DNA from: Sva-07 sp964651825
GTDB lineage: Bacteria; Actinomycetota; Acidimicrobiia; Acidimicrobiales; Ilumatobacteraceae
NCBI GenBank assembly: GCA_964651825.1
Contig: CAZYWK010000002.1
Span: 21,161 to 85,160 of the forward strand
DNA: 64,000 nt
Reading direction: 5' to 3'
Notes under the pieces: model-generated
The model's input: the letters and a program-made list of their open reading frames with translations, nothing else
The model's database searches: none
What the model was told of the DNA's origin: nothing
Program-made: the position numbers and the translations under genes
In this document: positions 48,710 through 56,913 of the stretch, piece after piece
Numbering within the stretch: the first letter of the stretch is position 1
How the letters are laid out: each line of letters opens with the position of its first letter

Positions 48710-50338
48710 TCAGTGGGCGTCGGCTTCGTCGACGCCGAAGGTCGGGGAGTAGTCGTGCGGGCCACCGGCGAACGCGTCGCCGCCCTTCGGGAGCAGCAGC
48801 CGAGCGACGACCGCGGCGGCGACAACCACGAGCGCGCCGACGATGGCCGCCGAGCCGAGCCCGTCGACGAAGGCCTGCTTGGCGGTGTCGATGATCGCCG
48901 TCCCCTGCTCGCCGCCGATCTGGCTCCCGACGGCGATCGCGCCGGCAAGGCCGCTCTCGACCGCCTCGTGGGCCTGCGCCGGGAGCTCGGTGATCGTCGA
49001 GCTCACGCCCGACACGTACCGCGCCGTGACGATCGAGCCCAGGACCGCCACCCCGAGCGCGCCGCCGAGCTCACGGGTCGTGTCGTTCATCGCCGAGCCG
49101 ACGCCCGCTCGGCTGACCGGCACCGACGACATGATGAGCGACGTCTGCGGCGTCATCGACAGCGCCATGCCAGTGGCCAACGGCACCATCGCGAGATAGA
49201 CGTTGAGCAACCCGCTGTCGACCTCCAAGAGCGTGAGCAGGGCGAGGCCCACCGCGATGCAGGTCATCCCGACCGGCACCACGCCGGCCGACCCGAACCG
49301 TCGTACGAAGCGCGGGACCTGAGGGGCGACCAGCACCATGATGAACGCGAACGGAAGCTGGATGAGCCCGGACTCGAGCGGCGAGTAGTCGAGCACGAGC
49401 TGCAGGTACTGGGCGAGGAGGAAGAACGTGCCGAACATGGCGAAGAACGTCAGCGTCATGCCGGTGGAGGCGATGCTGAAGCGGCGGTCGCGGAACAGAT
49501 GCAGGTCGAGCATCGGGTTGGGGGTGTTCGACTCCCGCCAGATGAACGCCACGACGGCGATCGCCGAGACCGCGAAGGCGCCGAGTGTGGTGGCGGAGAT
49601 CCATCCGTTGTGCGGGCCTTCGATGATGCCGTAGACGAGCGACGACAGCGCGACGATCGACAAGAGCGCGCCCGGCACGTCGATCGGATGCTCGCCGGGG
49701 TCCTTCGACCGCGGCAGCAGGATGGCCCCGACCACCAGCGCGAAGGCGATGATCGGCACGTTGACGAGGAACACCGAGCCCCACCAGAAGTGCTCGAGCA
49801 GCCAGCCCGACGCGATCGGCCCGATGGCAGCGCCACCGCCGGAGACGCCGGCCCAGATGGCGATCGCCTGGGTCCGTTCGTGGGCGGGAAACACGTTGGT
49901 GAGGATCGACAGCGTCGAGGGCATCACGAACGCGGCGGCGAAGCCCATGATCGCCCGGCCGGCGATCACCTGCGGAGCGCCGCCGGCGACCGACGCCACC
50001 ACGGCACCGACGAGGAACAGGGCGAGGCCGAACTGGAGCGCACCCTTGCGTCCGAACCGGTCGCCGAGCGTGCCGGCGGTGAAGAGCATGCCGGCGAAGA
50101 TCAGCGCGTAGGCGTCGACCATCCACTGCAGCGAACTGGTCGACGCGTCGAGCTCGCGGGCGAGCGTCGGCAACGCGACGTTGAGGCTCGTGTTGCCGAT
50201 GATGACGATCAGCAAGCTGAGGCACAGCACGCCGAGGATCGACCAGCGCCGGGCGTAAACGTGCGGATCGATGCCGTGTTCGAGGGCGATCTCAGCCGCG
50301 CTGTCGGCGGCCGAACCGGGGGCGGGATTCGGGTTCAC
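48710..50338 (-). CDS. MFS multidrug exporter, DHA2 (14-helix) type
   Basis: This 542-residue protein has about 14 membrane helices and the DHA2/EmrB-QacA motifs. Motif A reads GDRFGRKGALQFG after helix 2, motif C-like glycines (GVSGGGAAIGPIASG) lie in helix 5, and LNVALPTLARELDAS is near the start. It exports drugs or metabolites with proton exchange. GTG 50338 is preceded by GAGGAG. It stands alone, convergent with the flavin reductase and divergent from the siderophore-interacting protein gene. Confidence 0.9.
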   Translation of the reverse strand: MNPNPAPGSAADSAAEIALEHGIDPHVYARRWSILGVLCLSLLIVIIGNTSLNVALPTLARELDASTSSLQWMVDAYALIFAGMLFTAGTLGDRFGRKGALQFGLALFLVGAVVASVAGGAPQVIAGRAIMGFAAAFVMPSTLSILTNVFPAHERTQAIAIWAGVSGGGAAIGPIASGWLLEHFWWGSVFLVNVPIIAFALVVGAILLPRSKDPGEHPIDVPGALLSIVALSSLVYGIIEGPHNGWISATTLGAFAVSAIAVVAFIWRESNTPNPMLDLHLFRDRRFSIASTGMTLTFFAMFGTFFLLAQYLQLVLDYSPLESGLIQLPFAFIMVLVAPQVPRFVRRFGSAGVVPVGMTCIAVGLALLTLLEVDSGLLNVYLAMVPLATGMALSMTPQTSLIMSSVPVSRAGVGSAMNDTTRELGGALGVAVLGSIVTARYVSGVSSTITELPAQAHEAVESGLAGAIAVGSQIGGEQGTAIIDTAKQAFVDGLGSAAIVGALVVVAAAVVARLLLPKGGDAFAGGPHDYSPTFGVDEADAH

Positions 50339-50524
50339 GGGTGCTCCTCGAGCGAGGGGGGAAGGTCGTCGACGCTCGGCGGTGGACGCTATCGGCGCGC
50401 CGAGTCCTCACACCGAGTCGTCACACCGGGCCCGCGGTCAACACGACCACCACGGGTCGAAGCCGGACAGGACCGTGACAGGCCCCCGTAGCCTGCACCG
50501 CACCCGCCGACAGAAGGATGTGCC

Positions 50525-51319
50525 ATGCACGGAGTAGTGAGAGAAGTCGTCACGTTGACCCCGAACCTGGTGCGGGTCGTCCTCGGTGGAGACGGCCTCG
50601 AGGGGTACACGCCGACCGAGTTCACCGATCAGTACGTCAACGCGCTGTTCGTACCGGACGGCGCTCCGTACGGCGCCCCCTTCGACCTCGACGAGGCCCG
50701 GGCGCTCGACCCGCAACACCGACCGGTGGGTCGCCGCTACACGATCCGCTCGTGGGATCCCGACGAGCGGCTGGTGGCCATCGACTTCGTCGTGCACGGC
50801 GACGTGGGGTTCGCCGGCCGCTGGGCGAACAACGCCCAAGTCGGCGATGTGCTGCAGTTCGTCGGCCCGAGTGGCGGCTACGCCCCCGACCAGAGCGCCG
50901 ACTGGCACCTGTTGGTGGGCGACGAGAGTGCGCTCCCCGCGATCGCCGCGTCGCTTGAAGTCGTCCGGCCCGGCATCCCCGCCGTCGCGATCCTGCTGGT
51001 CGACGACACCGCTCACGAGCTCACGTTGGACTGCCCCGGCGAGCTCAGCGTACGCTGGGTGCACCGCAGCACCGATGGCGACGACCCCGACCTGCTGCTC
51101 ACCGCCGTGCGCGCGCTCGACCTGCTGCCCGGACGGGTCGACGTGTTCGTGCACGGCGAGGCGAGCGAGGTCCGGGCCATCCGCAAGCACCTGCTCGGCA
51201 CTTGTGGGATCCCGCGCGAGCAGACGTCGATCTCGCCGTACTGGCGACGCAACTTCACCGACGAACGGTGGCGCGAGGTGAAGCGCGACTGGCTCGCCGA
51301 GGTCGAGACGGACGTCTGA
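50525..51319 (+). CDS. Siderophore-interacting FAD-binding protein
   Basis: This 264-residue ferric-siderophore reductase-like protein has the FAD motif RRYTIRSW, then DFVVHGDVGFAGRWANNA, the NAD(P)-domain start VGDESALPAIA, and the family's terminal SPYWRRNFTDERWREVKRDW. It should reduce or release iron from imported siderophores in the cytoplasm. A Shine-Dalgarno (AGAAGGA) precedes ATG 50525. It lies 87 nt upstream of znuA, which hints at a metal-uptake neighbourhood. Confidence 0.92.
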   Translation: MHGVVREVVTLTPNLVRVVLGGDGLEGYTPTEFTDQYVNALFVPDGAPYGAPFDLDEARALDPQHRPVGRRYTIRSWDPDERLVAIDFVVHGDVGFAGRWANNAQVGDVLQFVGPSGGYAPDQSADWHLLVGDESALPAIAASLEVVRPGIPAVAILLVDDTAHELTLDCPGELSVRWVHRSTDGDDPDLLLTAVRALDLLPGRVDVFVHGEASEVRAIRKHLLGTCGIPREQTSISPYWRRNFTDERWREVKRDWLAEVETDV

Positions 51320-51370
51320 GCGAGTTCGGCCCCACGACGGGTCTCGACGTGGGACGGGAAACGCCTGCAG

Positions 51371-51398
51371 TTGGAATGAGAATCGTTCCCGATATTGT
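51371..51398 (+). promoter_or_regulatory. Zinc-uptake promoter with a Zur-like operator
   Basis: TTGGAA (51371-51376) and TATTGT (51393-51398) form a promoter with 16-bp spacing. Between them TGAGAATCGTTCCC resembles the Zur consensus TGAAAATGATTTTCA at about 9 of 15 positions. ATG 51407 is 8 nt past the -10, so the znu mRNA is probably leaderless. Confidence 0.55.
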
Positions 51399-51406
51399 GG
51401 GCGGTG

Positions 51407-52396
51407 ATGCATCGGTCGACGATCCGGGGCCGTGGCCTCATCCGGTCAGCGTTCACCGTCGGTGGGCTCGTGGCGATGTCGGCCCTGGCGGCCTGTGGCT
51501 CCGACGACCCGGATGACGCCACCGGTGCCACACCTGACGCTGCACCGGTGGACGCGCTCGACGTCGTGGCCGCGTTCTACCCGCTGCAGTTCGTGACCGA
51601 GCAGGTCGGAGGTGACGCTGTCGCCGTGCGCAACCTGACGCCAACCGGGGCCGAACCTCACGAGCTGGAGCTCTCGGCGCGCGACGCCGCGTCATTGCAG
51701 GATGCTGACCTGGTGGTCTTCCTCGCCGGCTTCGCCCCCGCGCTCGACGACGCCGTCGCCAACGTCGACGCCAACGGGTTCGACGTCTCGGTCGCGGCCG
51801 ACCTCCGGCTCGACACCGACGGTCACGACACCGACGGCCACGGCGAGGACGACGACGGTCACGGCCACGATCACGACGGCGCCGATCCGCACTTCTGGCT
51901 CGATCCACTGCGGCTGGCCGACGTCGGCGACTCGGTGGCGGCCGAGTTGAGCGAGCTCGACCCGGCGAACGCCGACGAGTTCGAACGGAACGCCGCCGCA
52001 CTGCGATCGCAGCTCGACGACCTGACGGCCGAGGTCGAGGCCGGCCTCGCCACGTGCCAGAGTCGTGACGTCGTCACGAGTCACGAGGCCTTCGGCTATC
52101 TGGCCCAGCGGTTCGGCCTGCACCAGGTCGGCATCGTCGGGCTCTCACCGGACGACGAGCCCTCGCCGGCCAAGCTCGCCGAGGTCACCGACTTCGTGCG
52201 TGAGCACGGCGTGACCACGATCTTCTACGAGACCCTCGTCGACCCCGCGGTCGCCGACACCGTCGCCGCCGAGACCGGCGCCGCCACCGCGGTGCTCGAT
52301 CCGCTCGAAGGCCTCGACCCGGCGAGCGAACTCGACTACTTCGACGTGATGCGCGCCAACCTCGCCGCCCTCCGCGCCGGCCTCGGGTGCACATGA
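51407..52396 (+). CDS. znuA: Zinc ABC transporter substrate-binding lipoprotein
   Basis: This 329-residue lipoprotein has a signal peptide with lipobox ALAACG and a cluster-9 metal-binding fold. Metal ligands are visible in GAEPHELELS (first His), a His/Asp-rich loop (residues about 135-160, with HGHDHDGADPHFWLDP), TSHEAFGYLAQRFG and a final FYETLVDPAVADT. The His-rich loop is typical of zinc rather than manganese binders. It captures zinc outside the membrane for ZnuB and ZnuC. The stop overlaps znuC as ATGA. Confidence 0.93.
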   Translation: MHRSTIRGRGLIRSAFTVGGLVAMSALAACGSDDPDDATGATPDAAPVDALDVVAAFYPLQFVTEQVGGDAVAVRNLTPTGAEPHELELSARDAASLQDADLVVFLAGFAPALDDAVANVDANGFDVSVAADLRLDTDGHDTDGHGEDDDGHGHDHDGADPHFWLDPLRLADVGDSVAAELSELDPANADEFERNAAALRSQLDDLTAEVEAGLATCQSRDVVTSHEAFGYLAQRFGLHQVGIVGLSPDDEPSPAKLAEVTDFVREHGVTTIFYETLVDPAVADTVAAETGAATAVLDPLEGLDPASELDYFDVMRANLAALRAGLGCT

Positions 52397-53160
52397 GCGA
52401 GCCGGTGATCGGGGTCGTCGACGCGTCGTTCGGGTATGGCGGCAACGTTGCAGCCCGGGCCGACTTGCGCATCGAGGCGGGTGAGGTCGTCGCCGTGCTC
52501 GGTCCGAACGGATCGGGGAAGTCGACGCTCGTGAAGGGGATGCTCGGGCTGGTCGACCTGTACGGCGGCCGCGTCGAGTGGTTCGGGCGGCCGCTCCGGT
52601 CGGCCGATCGCTCGCGGATCGGCTACGTGCCACAACGCCAGAGCGCGGCGGGCCCGATCCCGGTCACGGTCGACGAGCTGGTCCGTTCGGGACGCGCCGG
52701 CCCGAACGGCTGGTGGCGCCGGTCGACGCGCCGTGCAGACGAGACCGCGCTCGCCGACGCGATCGACGTCGTCGGGCTCGGGGACGAACGTCGCACACCC
52801 GTCAGCCGCCTGTCCGGTGGCCAGCAGCGCCGGGCCATGGTCGCCCGCGGGCTCGCCGGCGGCGCCAGCGTGCTGGTGCTCGACGAGCCACTGGCAGGTG
52901 TCGACGCGGCGAGCCAGACGGCCCTCGCCGAGACGCTTCACTCGTTGGCGGGCGCGGGAACGACGATCGTGATCGTGCTCCACGAGCTCGGCCCGATCCA
53001 GCCGCTCGTGAGCCGAGTCGTCGCGATGGATGCCAGCGCGGTCAGGTTCGACGGGCCGCTCGCCGCGGTGCCGAAGGAACTGCTCCACGACGAACACGCT
53101 GACGACGCGCACGGCGGTGTGCACCAGGACCCGGGCGACCTGGGATTGTTCCGGCGATGA
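52393..53160 (+). CDS. znuC: Zinc ABC transporter ATPase
   Basis: This 255-residue ATPase energises zinc import. Walker A GPNGSGKST, Q-loop VPQRQ, signature RLSGGQQRR, Walker B VLVLDEPLAG and the H-loop VLHELG are all intact. ATG 52393 overlaps the znuA stop, and its own stop overlaps znuB (ATGA), so the three proteins are made together. Confidence 0.94.
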   Translation: MSEPVIGVVDASFGYGGNVAARADLRIEAGEVVAVLGPNGSGKSTLVKGMLGLVDLYGGRVEWFGRPLRSADRSRIGYVPQRQSAAGPIPVTVDELVRSGRAGPNGWWRRSTRRADETALADAIDVVGLGDERRTPVSRLSGGQQRRAMVARGLAGGASVLVLDEPLAGVDAASQTALAETLHSLAGAGTTIVIVLHELGPIQPLVSRVVAMDASAVRFDGPLAAVPKELLHDEHADDAHGGVHQDPGDLGLFRR

Positions 53161-53996
53161 GTGCTTCAGCGACCACGCTCGCGGTCGAGTTCCTCGACTA
53201 CGACTTCATGCGGCGAGCGCTCCTCGCCGCGGTACTGATCGGTGTGAGCGCGCCCGCGGTGGGCATCTACCTCGTGCAGCGTCGGTTGGCCCTGATCGGC
53301 GACGGCCTCGGCCACATCGCGGTGAGCGGCGTCGCGCTCGGGCTCGTCGTCGGCCGCGCCCCGCTGCTGATCGCACTGGCGACGGCGATCGCCGGTGCGG
53401 TCGCGATCGAGTTGATCCGCGCCCGCGGCGAAGCCTTCGGTGAGATCGCGTTGGCGATGTTGTTCTACGGGGGCATCGCGGGCGGAGTGGTGCTCGTGAC
53501 CCGCGCGCCGGGCGGGGCGCGCACGCTCAACCAGTACCTGTTCGGGAGCATCACGACGACGTCGACGTCCGATCTCGTGACGTTCTCGATCCTCGCCGCG
53601 GCCATCCTCGCCATCACCACGTGGCTCGGCCCGGCCCTGTTCACCGTCAGCAACGACGACGAGTTCGCGCGCGCGAGCGGCTTGCCCGTGATGGCGTTGA
53701 ACATCGTGCTCGCAGTGCTCGCCGCGTGCACGGTGGTGATCTCGATGCGCGTCGTGGGCGTGCTCCTCGTGAGCGCGCTCATGGTCGTGCCGGTCGCGAC
53801 CGCGCAGCTCTGGACGTCGAGCTTCCGGGCGACCGCGTACGTGTCGATGGCGATCGGCTTCGTCGTGTCGCTGGCGGGGGTGGTGCTGTCGTACTACGTC
53901 GACACGCCGTCCGGTGGCACCATCGTGCTCCTCGCGATCGCGCTCTTCGCGGTCACGGTCCTCGGGCAGTCGATCCGCCACGCAGCCCACCGCTGA
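53157..53996 (+). CDS. znuB: Zinc ABC transporter permease
   Basis: This 279-residue permease of the ZnuB/MntB family has about eight membrane helices. It starts with LEFLDYDFMRRALLAAVLIG and contains YLVQRRLALIGDGLGHIAVSG, the usual cytoplasmic-loop motif, and later VVGVLLVSALMVVPVATAQL. It completes the znuACB operon. Its 3' end overlaps a minus-strand HNH remnant. Confidence 0.94.
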   Translation: MSASATTLAVEFLDYDFMRRALLAAVLIGVSAPAVGIYLVQRRLALIGDGLGHIAVSGVALGLVVGRAPLLIALATAIAGAVAIELIRARGEAFGEIALAMLFYGGIAGGVVLVTRAPGGARTLNQYLFGSITTTSTSDLVTFSILAAAILAITTWLGPALFTVSNDDEFARASGLPVMALNIVLAVLAACTVVISMRVVGVLLVSALMVVPVATAQLWTSSFRATAYVSMAIGFVVSLAGVVLSYYVDTPSGGTIVLLAIALFAVTVLGQSIRHAAHR

Positions 53997-54334
53997 CCCG
54001 CTTGCCGACGTGGCGCGGGCCGGGTCGTCGCCCGGGCGATGGTCCCTGGCTCACCGTTCGGTGACTCTCGTGTGGCGTACGGCGTCGCTGCCCCGGTCGG
54101 CGTGTTGGTCGTCTTCCAGTGGGTGCCGTCGGGTCGGGTCCAGGTGGCAACCCGGTCGGGGGTCATCGTCAACGTCCAGCCACCCTCGTGGACGAGGTGA
54201 TGGTGGGTTTCGCACAACGGGAGCAAATTGGCAAGGTCGGTCGGGCCGTGATCGCGGGTCCACCAACGCACGTGATGGATGCGACACGACTCGAATGGCA
54301 CCGTGCACCCCGGATGCCCGCAGGTGCGGTGCAT
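53894..54334 (-). pseudogene. C-terminal remnant of an HNH endonuclease (13E12/DUF222 type)
   Basis: A minus-strand frame encodes HRTCGHPGCTVPFESCRIHH and then NLLPLCETHHHLVHEGGW, the complete HNH zinc-finger nuclease end of the multicopy actinobacterial 13E12-type proteins. Just upstream the frame stops (TGA about seven codons before the ATG), and the N-terminal DUF222 half is absent. The readable tail runs into the znuB 3' end. It is a decayed copy. The space up to 54590 holds nothing else I can support. Confidence 0.75.
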
Positions 54335-54590
54335 CGCCCGTAGCGACCGATCTCATCAGGGCGTCGATCACTCGGCACCTCCTCAGCGAGAGGGACAACA
54401 GGTCGGAGCAACGCCGACGAAACCCGGCCGCAGCCGGTACCCACCACCATAGAGAAGGGGTGTCACAGCTGACCGTCGGCGGTGCCGCTCGCCGTCGGGC
54501 GCCGGCTCGAACGGTTCGGGGTCGGGCGGGATGATCGTCATGGAGCGGGGTTACCCGCTGCCGGCAGACGAGAACCGCGACCACCTTGCG

Positions 54591-54596
54591 TATCGT
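54591..54596 (+). promoter_or_regulatory. -10 element of folP
   Basis: TATCGT lies exactly 6 nt before GTG 54603. It decides that start over the upstream ATG codons and predicts a leaderless mRNA. Confidence 0.5.
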
Positions 54597-54602
54597 CACG
54601 TC

Positions 54603-55436
54603 GTGGCGTTCTCGTTCCTCGACCGGCCGGTCACCGTGGTCGGCATCCTCAACGTCACACCCGATTCGTTCTCCGACGGTGGGCGCTTCACCGACGTCCA
54701 CCGGGCGGTCGAGCACGGCGTATCGCTCCAGGCAGACGGTGCCCACCTCGTCGACGTCGGCGGCGAGTCGACCCGTCCCGGCGCGGCGCCGATCACGCTC
54801 GGCGAAGAGCTCGACCGGGTGATCCCTGTCGTCGCTGCGCTGGCCGTCCGGAACATCCCCGTCAGCGTCGACACCCGGCGGGCTGCTGTCGCGGCGACGG
54901 CGATCGAGGCCGGCGCCGTGGTGGTCAACGACGTGACCGGGCTTCGCGACGACGCGATGATCGAGGTCGTTCGCGACGCCGCCGTCCCCGCGATCGTGAT
55001 GCACGCCCCCTACGCCGACATGACCGCGACGCACGCCCACACCGGCTACGACGACGTCGTCACCACGGTCGTCGACTTCCTGCGAGCGCAGATCGAGCGG
55101 GCGCTCGACGCCGGCGTCACCGAGCTCGTCGCCGACCCGGGAATCGGGTTCGGCAAGTTGCTGGACGACAACGTGGCGATCCTCCGCCACCTCGACCAGA
55201 TCGTCGCCCTCGGCTTTCCGGTGCTCGTGGGGGCGTCCCGCAAACGCTTCCTCGGCACGCTGACCGGCGTCGACGATCCGGCCGGCCGCGACGCGGCGTC
55301 GATCGCGGCCCACCTCCTCGCCGTCGAACGCGGAGCGACCGCGATACGGGTCCACGACGTCGCCGGCCACGTCCACGCATTGCGAGTCTGGACTGCCGTG
55401 AACGACCAGATCGCCGGGGGGACGGTGGAGCGCTGA
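54603..55436 (+). CDS. folP: Dihydropteroate synthase
   Basis: This 277-residue TIM-barrel enzyme joins p-aminobenzoate to dihydropterin pyrophosphate in folate synthesis. The family loops are present: ILNVTPDSFSDGG, GGESTRPGA, ADPGIGFGK and the late GASRKRF with the phosphate-binding Ser-Arg-Lys. GTG 54603 is 6 nt after a -10 and gives the normal N-terminus. The stop overlaps the AraC gene by one base. No other folate genes are near, so it may be a stand-alone or second copy. Confidence 0.93.
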   Translation: MAFSFLDRPVTVVGILNVTPDSFSDGGRFTDVHRAVEHGVSLQADGAHLVDVGGESTRPGAAPITLGEELDRVIPVVAALAVRNIPVSVDTRRAAVAATAIEAGAVVVNDVTGLRDDAMIEVVRDAAVPAIVMHAPYADMTATHAHTGYDDVVTTVVDFLRAQIERALDAGVTELVADPGIGFGKLLDDNVAILRHLDQIVALGFPVLVGASRKRFLGTLTGVDDPAGRDAASIAAHLLAVERGATAIRVHDVAGHVHALRVWTAVNDQIAGGTVER

Positions 55437-55858
55437 TGCCGACCGAGCGGGAGATCACGAATCGTCTCATGCTGCGGGCGCGGGACGTGATGGATCGCGA
55501 CCATCGGGTCGAGCTCGACATCGGTGCGCTCGCCAAGGTCGCCTGCTGCTCGGAGGCGCACTTCATCCGCACGTTCAAGGCCACGTTCGGCGAGACCCCG
55601 CACCGCTACCTCCAGCGGCGCCGCATCGAACGGGCGATGTTCCTGTTGCGCACGACCGACGACAGCATCACCGACGTCTGCCTCAACGTCGGCTTCACCA
55701 GCCTCGGCACGTTCAGCCGCACGTTCACCGAGATCGTCGGCGAGCCGCCGAGCCGGTACCGCAAGCGCGGCGCATTGCCGGACGTACCCAACTGCTTCGT
55801 GCGGACGTGGGTCAGGCCGAGCAGTTTCGGAGAAGCGCCCCGATCGGCGCGTCCGTAG
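55436..55858 (+). CDS. AraC-type DNA-binding protein
   Basis: This 140-residue protein is essentially only the AraC double helix-turn-helix domain: IGALAKVACCSEAHFIRTFK, then ERAMFLLRTTDDSITDVCLN and VGFTSLGTFSRTFTEIVGEP. It lacks the usual N-terminal effector domain. Its start overlaps the folP stop (TGATG). The VOC gene follows by 10 nt. AraC-VOC pairs of this kind are common in actinobacteria and the VOC gene is the likely target. Confidence 0.87.
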   Translation: MPTEREITNRLMLRARDVMDRDHRVELDIGALAKVACCSEAHFIRTFKATFGETPHRYLQRRRIERAMFLLRTTDDSITDVCLNVGFTSLGTFSRTFTEIVGEPPSRYRKRGALPDVPNCFVRTWVRPSSFGEAPRSARP

Positions 55859-55868
55859 GGTCGGGGCC

Positions 55869-56297
55869 ATGTTCAACAACATCTCCCGCTCCCAGATCTT
55901 CGTGCTCGACCAGGACGAGGCGCTCGACTTCTACACCAACACCCTCGGTCTCGAGGTCGCCGCCGACATCGACCTCGGCTTCATGCGCTGGCTCACCGTC
56001 CGCGTGCCTGGCGACGACATCCGTGAGATCCTGCTCGAACGTCCCGGCCCGCCGGCCATGGACGAGGAGACGGCCGCCCAGGTCCGCGAGCTCGTCACGA
56101 AGGGTGCGATCGGCGGCGCCCTCTTCCTGACCACCGACGATGCCCACGGCGCGTTCGCGGCCCTGAAGGATCGCGGTGTCGACATCACCGACGAGCCCAC
56201 CGACCGCCCCTACGGCATCGACTTCGGCATCCGCGACCCGTTCGGCAACGCCATCCGTATCGGCCAGATGTTCGACAACCCGAACGCGAGCTTCTGA
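55869..56297 (+). CDS. VOC (glyoxalase) family protein
   Basis: This 142-residue protein has the two VOC modules, with FVLDQDEALDFYTNTLG first and FGIRDPFGNAIRIGQ last, the ending common in glyoxalase-like proteins paired with AraC regulators. Function is unknown. ATG 55869 is 7 nt after TAGGGT (55856-55861), so it may have its own leaderless promoter as well as read-through from the AraC gene. Confidence 0.87.
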   Translation: MFNNISRSQIFVLDQDEALDFYTNTLGLEVAADIDLGFMRWLTVRVPGDDIREILLERPGPPAMDEETAAQVRELVTKGAIGGALFLTTDDAHGAFAALKDRGVDITDEPTDRPYGIDFGIRDPFGNAIRIGQMFDNPNASF

Positions 56298-56309
56298 CGG
56301 TCGGCTCGG

Positions 56310-56909
56310 ATGTCGGGCGAGACCGAACCCGAGCCGCCCTCGGCGCGAGCCGTCGACGGTGAGCTGTCGTTCCGCCGCCTGACGCGCGCCGACTTCGGTG
56401 TGCTCGCCGGCTTCCTCGCCGAACCGCACGTCGCCCGTTGGTGGAACCACGAGTTCGACGACGCCGCACTGGAGCGCGACTTCGGCGCCTCGGCCGACGG
56501 TGTCGAGCCCGGCGAGGACTGGCTCGTCCTGCTCGACGACCGCTCGATCGGGCTGGTCCAGTACTCGCGCTACGACGACTACCCCGAGTATCTCGACGAA
56601 CTGGCGCCGATCGTCGACGTGCCCGCGGGCGCGGCGAGCATCGACTACTTGCTCGGCGACCCCGACCTGGTGGGCCGGGGCGTCGGCACCCGGACGATCC
56701 GGGCGTTCGTCGAGCGGGTCTGGTCGGTCGAGCCCGCCGTGCCGTGCCTGATCGTGCCGGTCAACTCGGCCAACGTCGCATCATGGCGCGCGTTGCTGGC
56801 GGCCGGCTTCCGGCTCGTGGCCCGTGGTGAGCTCGACCCCGACAATCCGATCGACGACCGCCAGCACGAAATCCTCCGCGTCGACCGGCCGGTGGTCGAT
56901 CTACGTTGA
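56310..56909 (+). CDS. GNAT acetyltransferase resembling AAC(6')-Ib
   Basis: This 199-residue acetyltransferase has LTRADFGVLAGFLAEPHVARWW at the start, then DWLVLLDDRSIGLVQY and the acetyl-CoA loop VGRGVGTRTIRAFVERV, and NSANVASWRALLAAGF. This order is that of the AAC(6')/siderophore GNAT group that acetylates aminoglycosides or metabolites. Resistance function cannot be claimed from the sequence. It is followed by a second GNAT gene after 4 nt. Confidence 0.83.
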   Translation: MSGETEPEPPSARAVDGELSFRRLTRADFGVLAGFLAEPHVARWWNHEFDDAALERDFGASADGVEPGEDWLVLLDDRSIGLVQYSRYDDYPEYLDELAPIVDVPAGAASIDYLLGDPDLVGRGVGTRTIRAFVERVWSVEPAVPCLIVPVNSANVASWRALLAAGFRLVARGELDPDNPIDDRQHEILRVDRPVVDLR

Positions 56910-56913
56910 GGGC

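Noticed and set aside
53894..54334. Functional HNH endonuclease gene
   Set aside because: The nuclease motif is intact, but the frame is closed by a stop just upstream and the N-terminal half of the family is missing.
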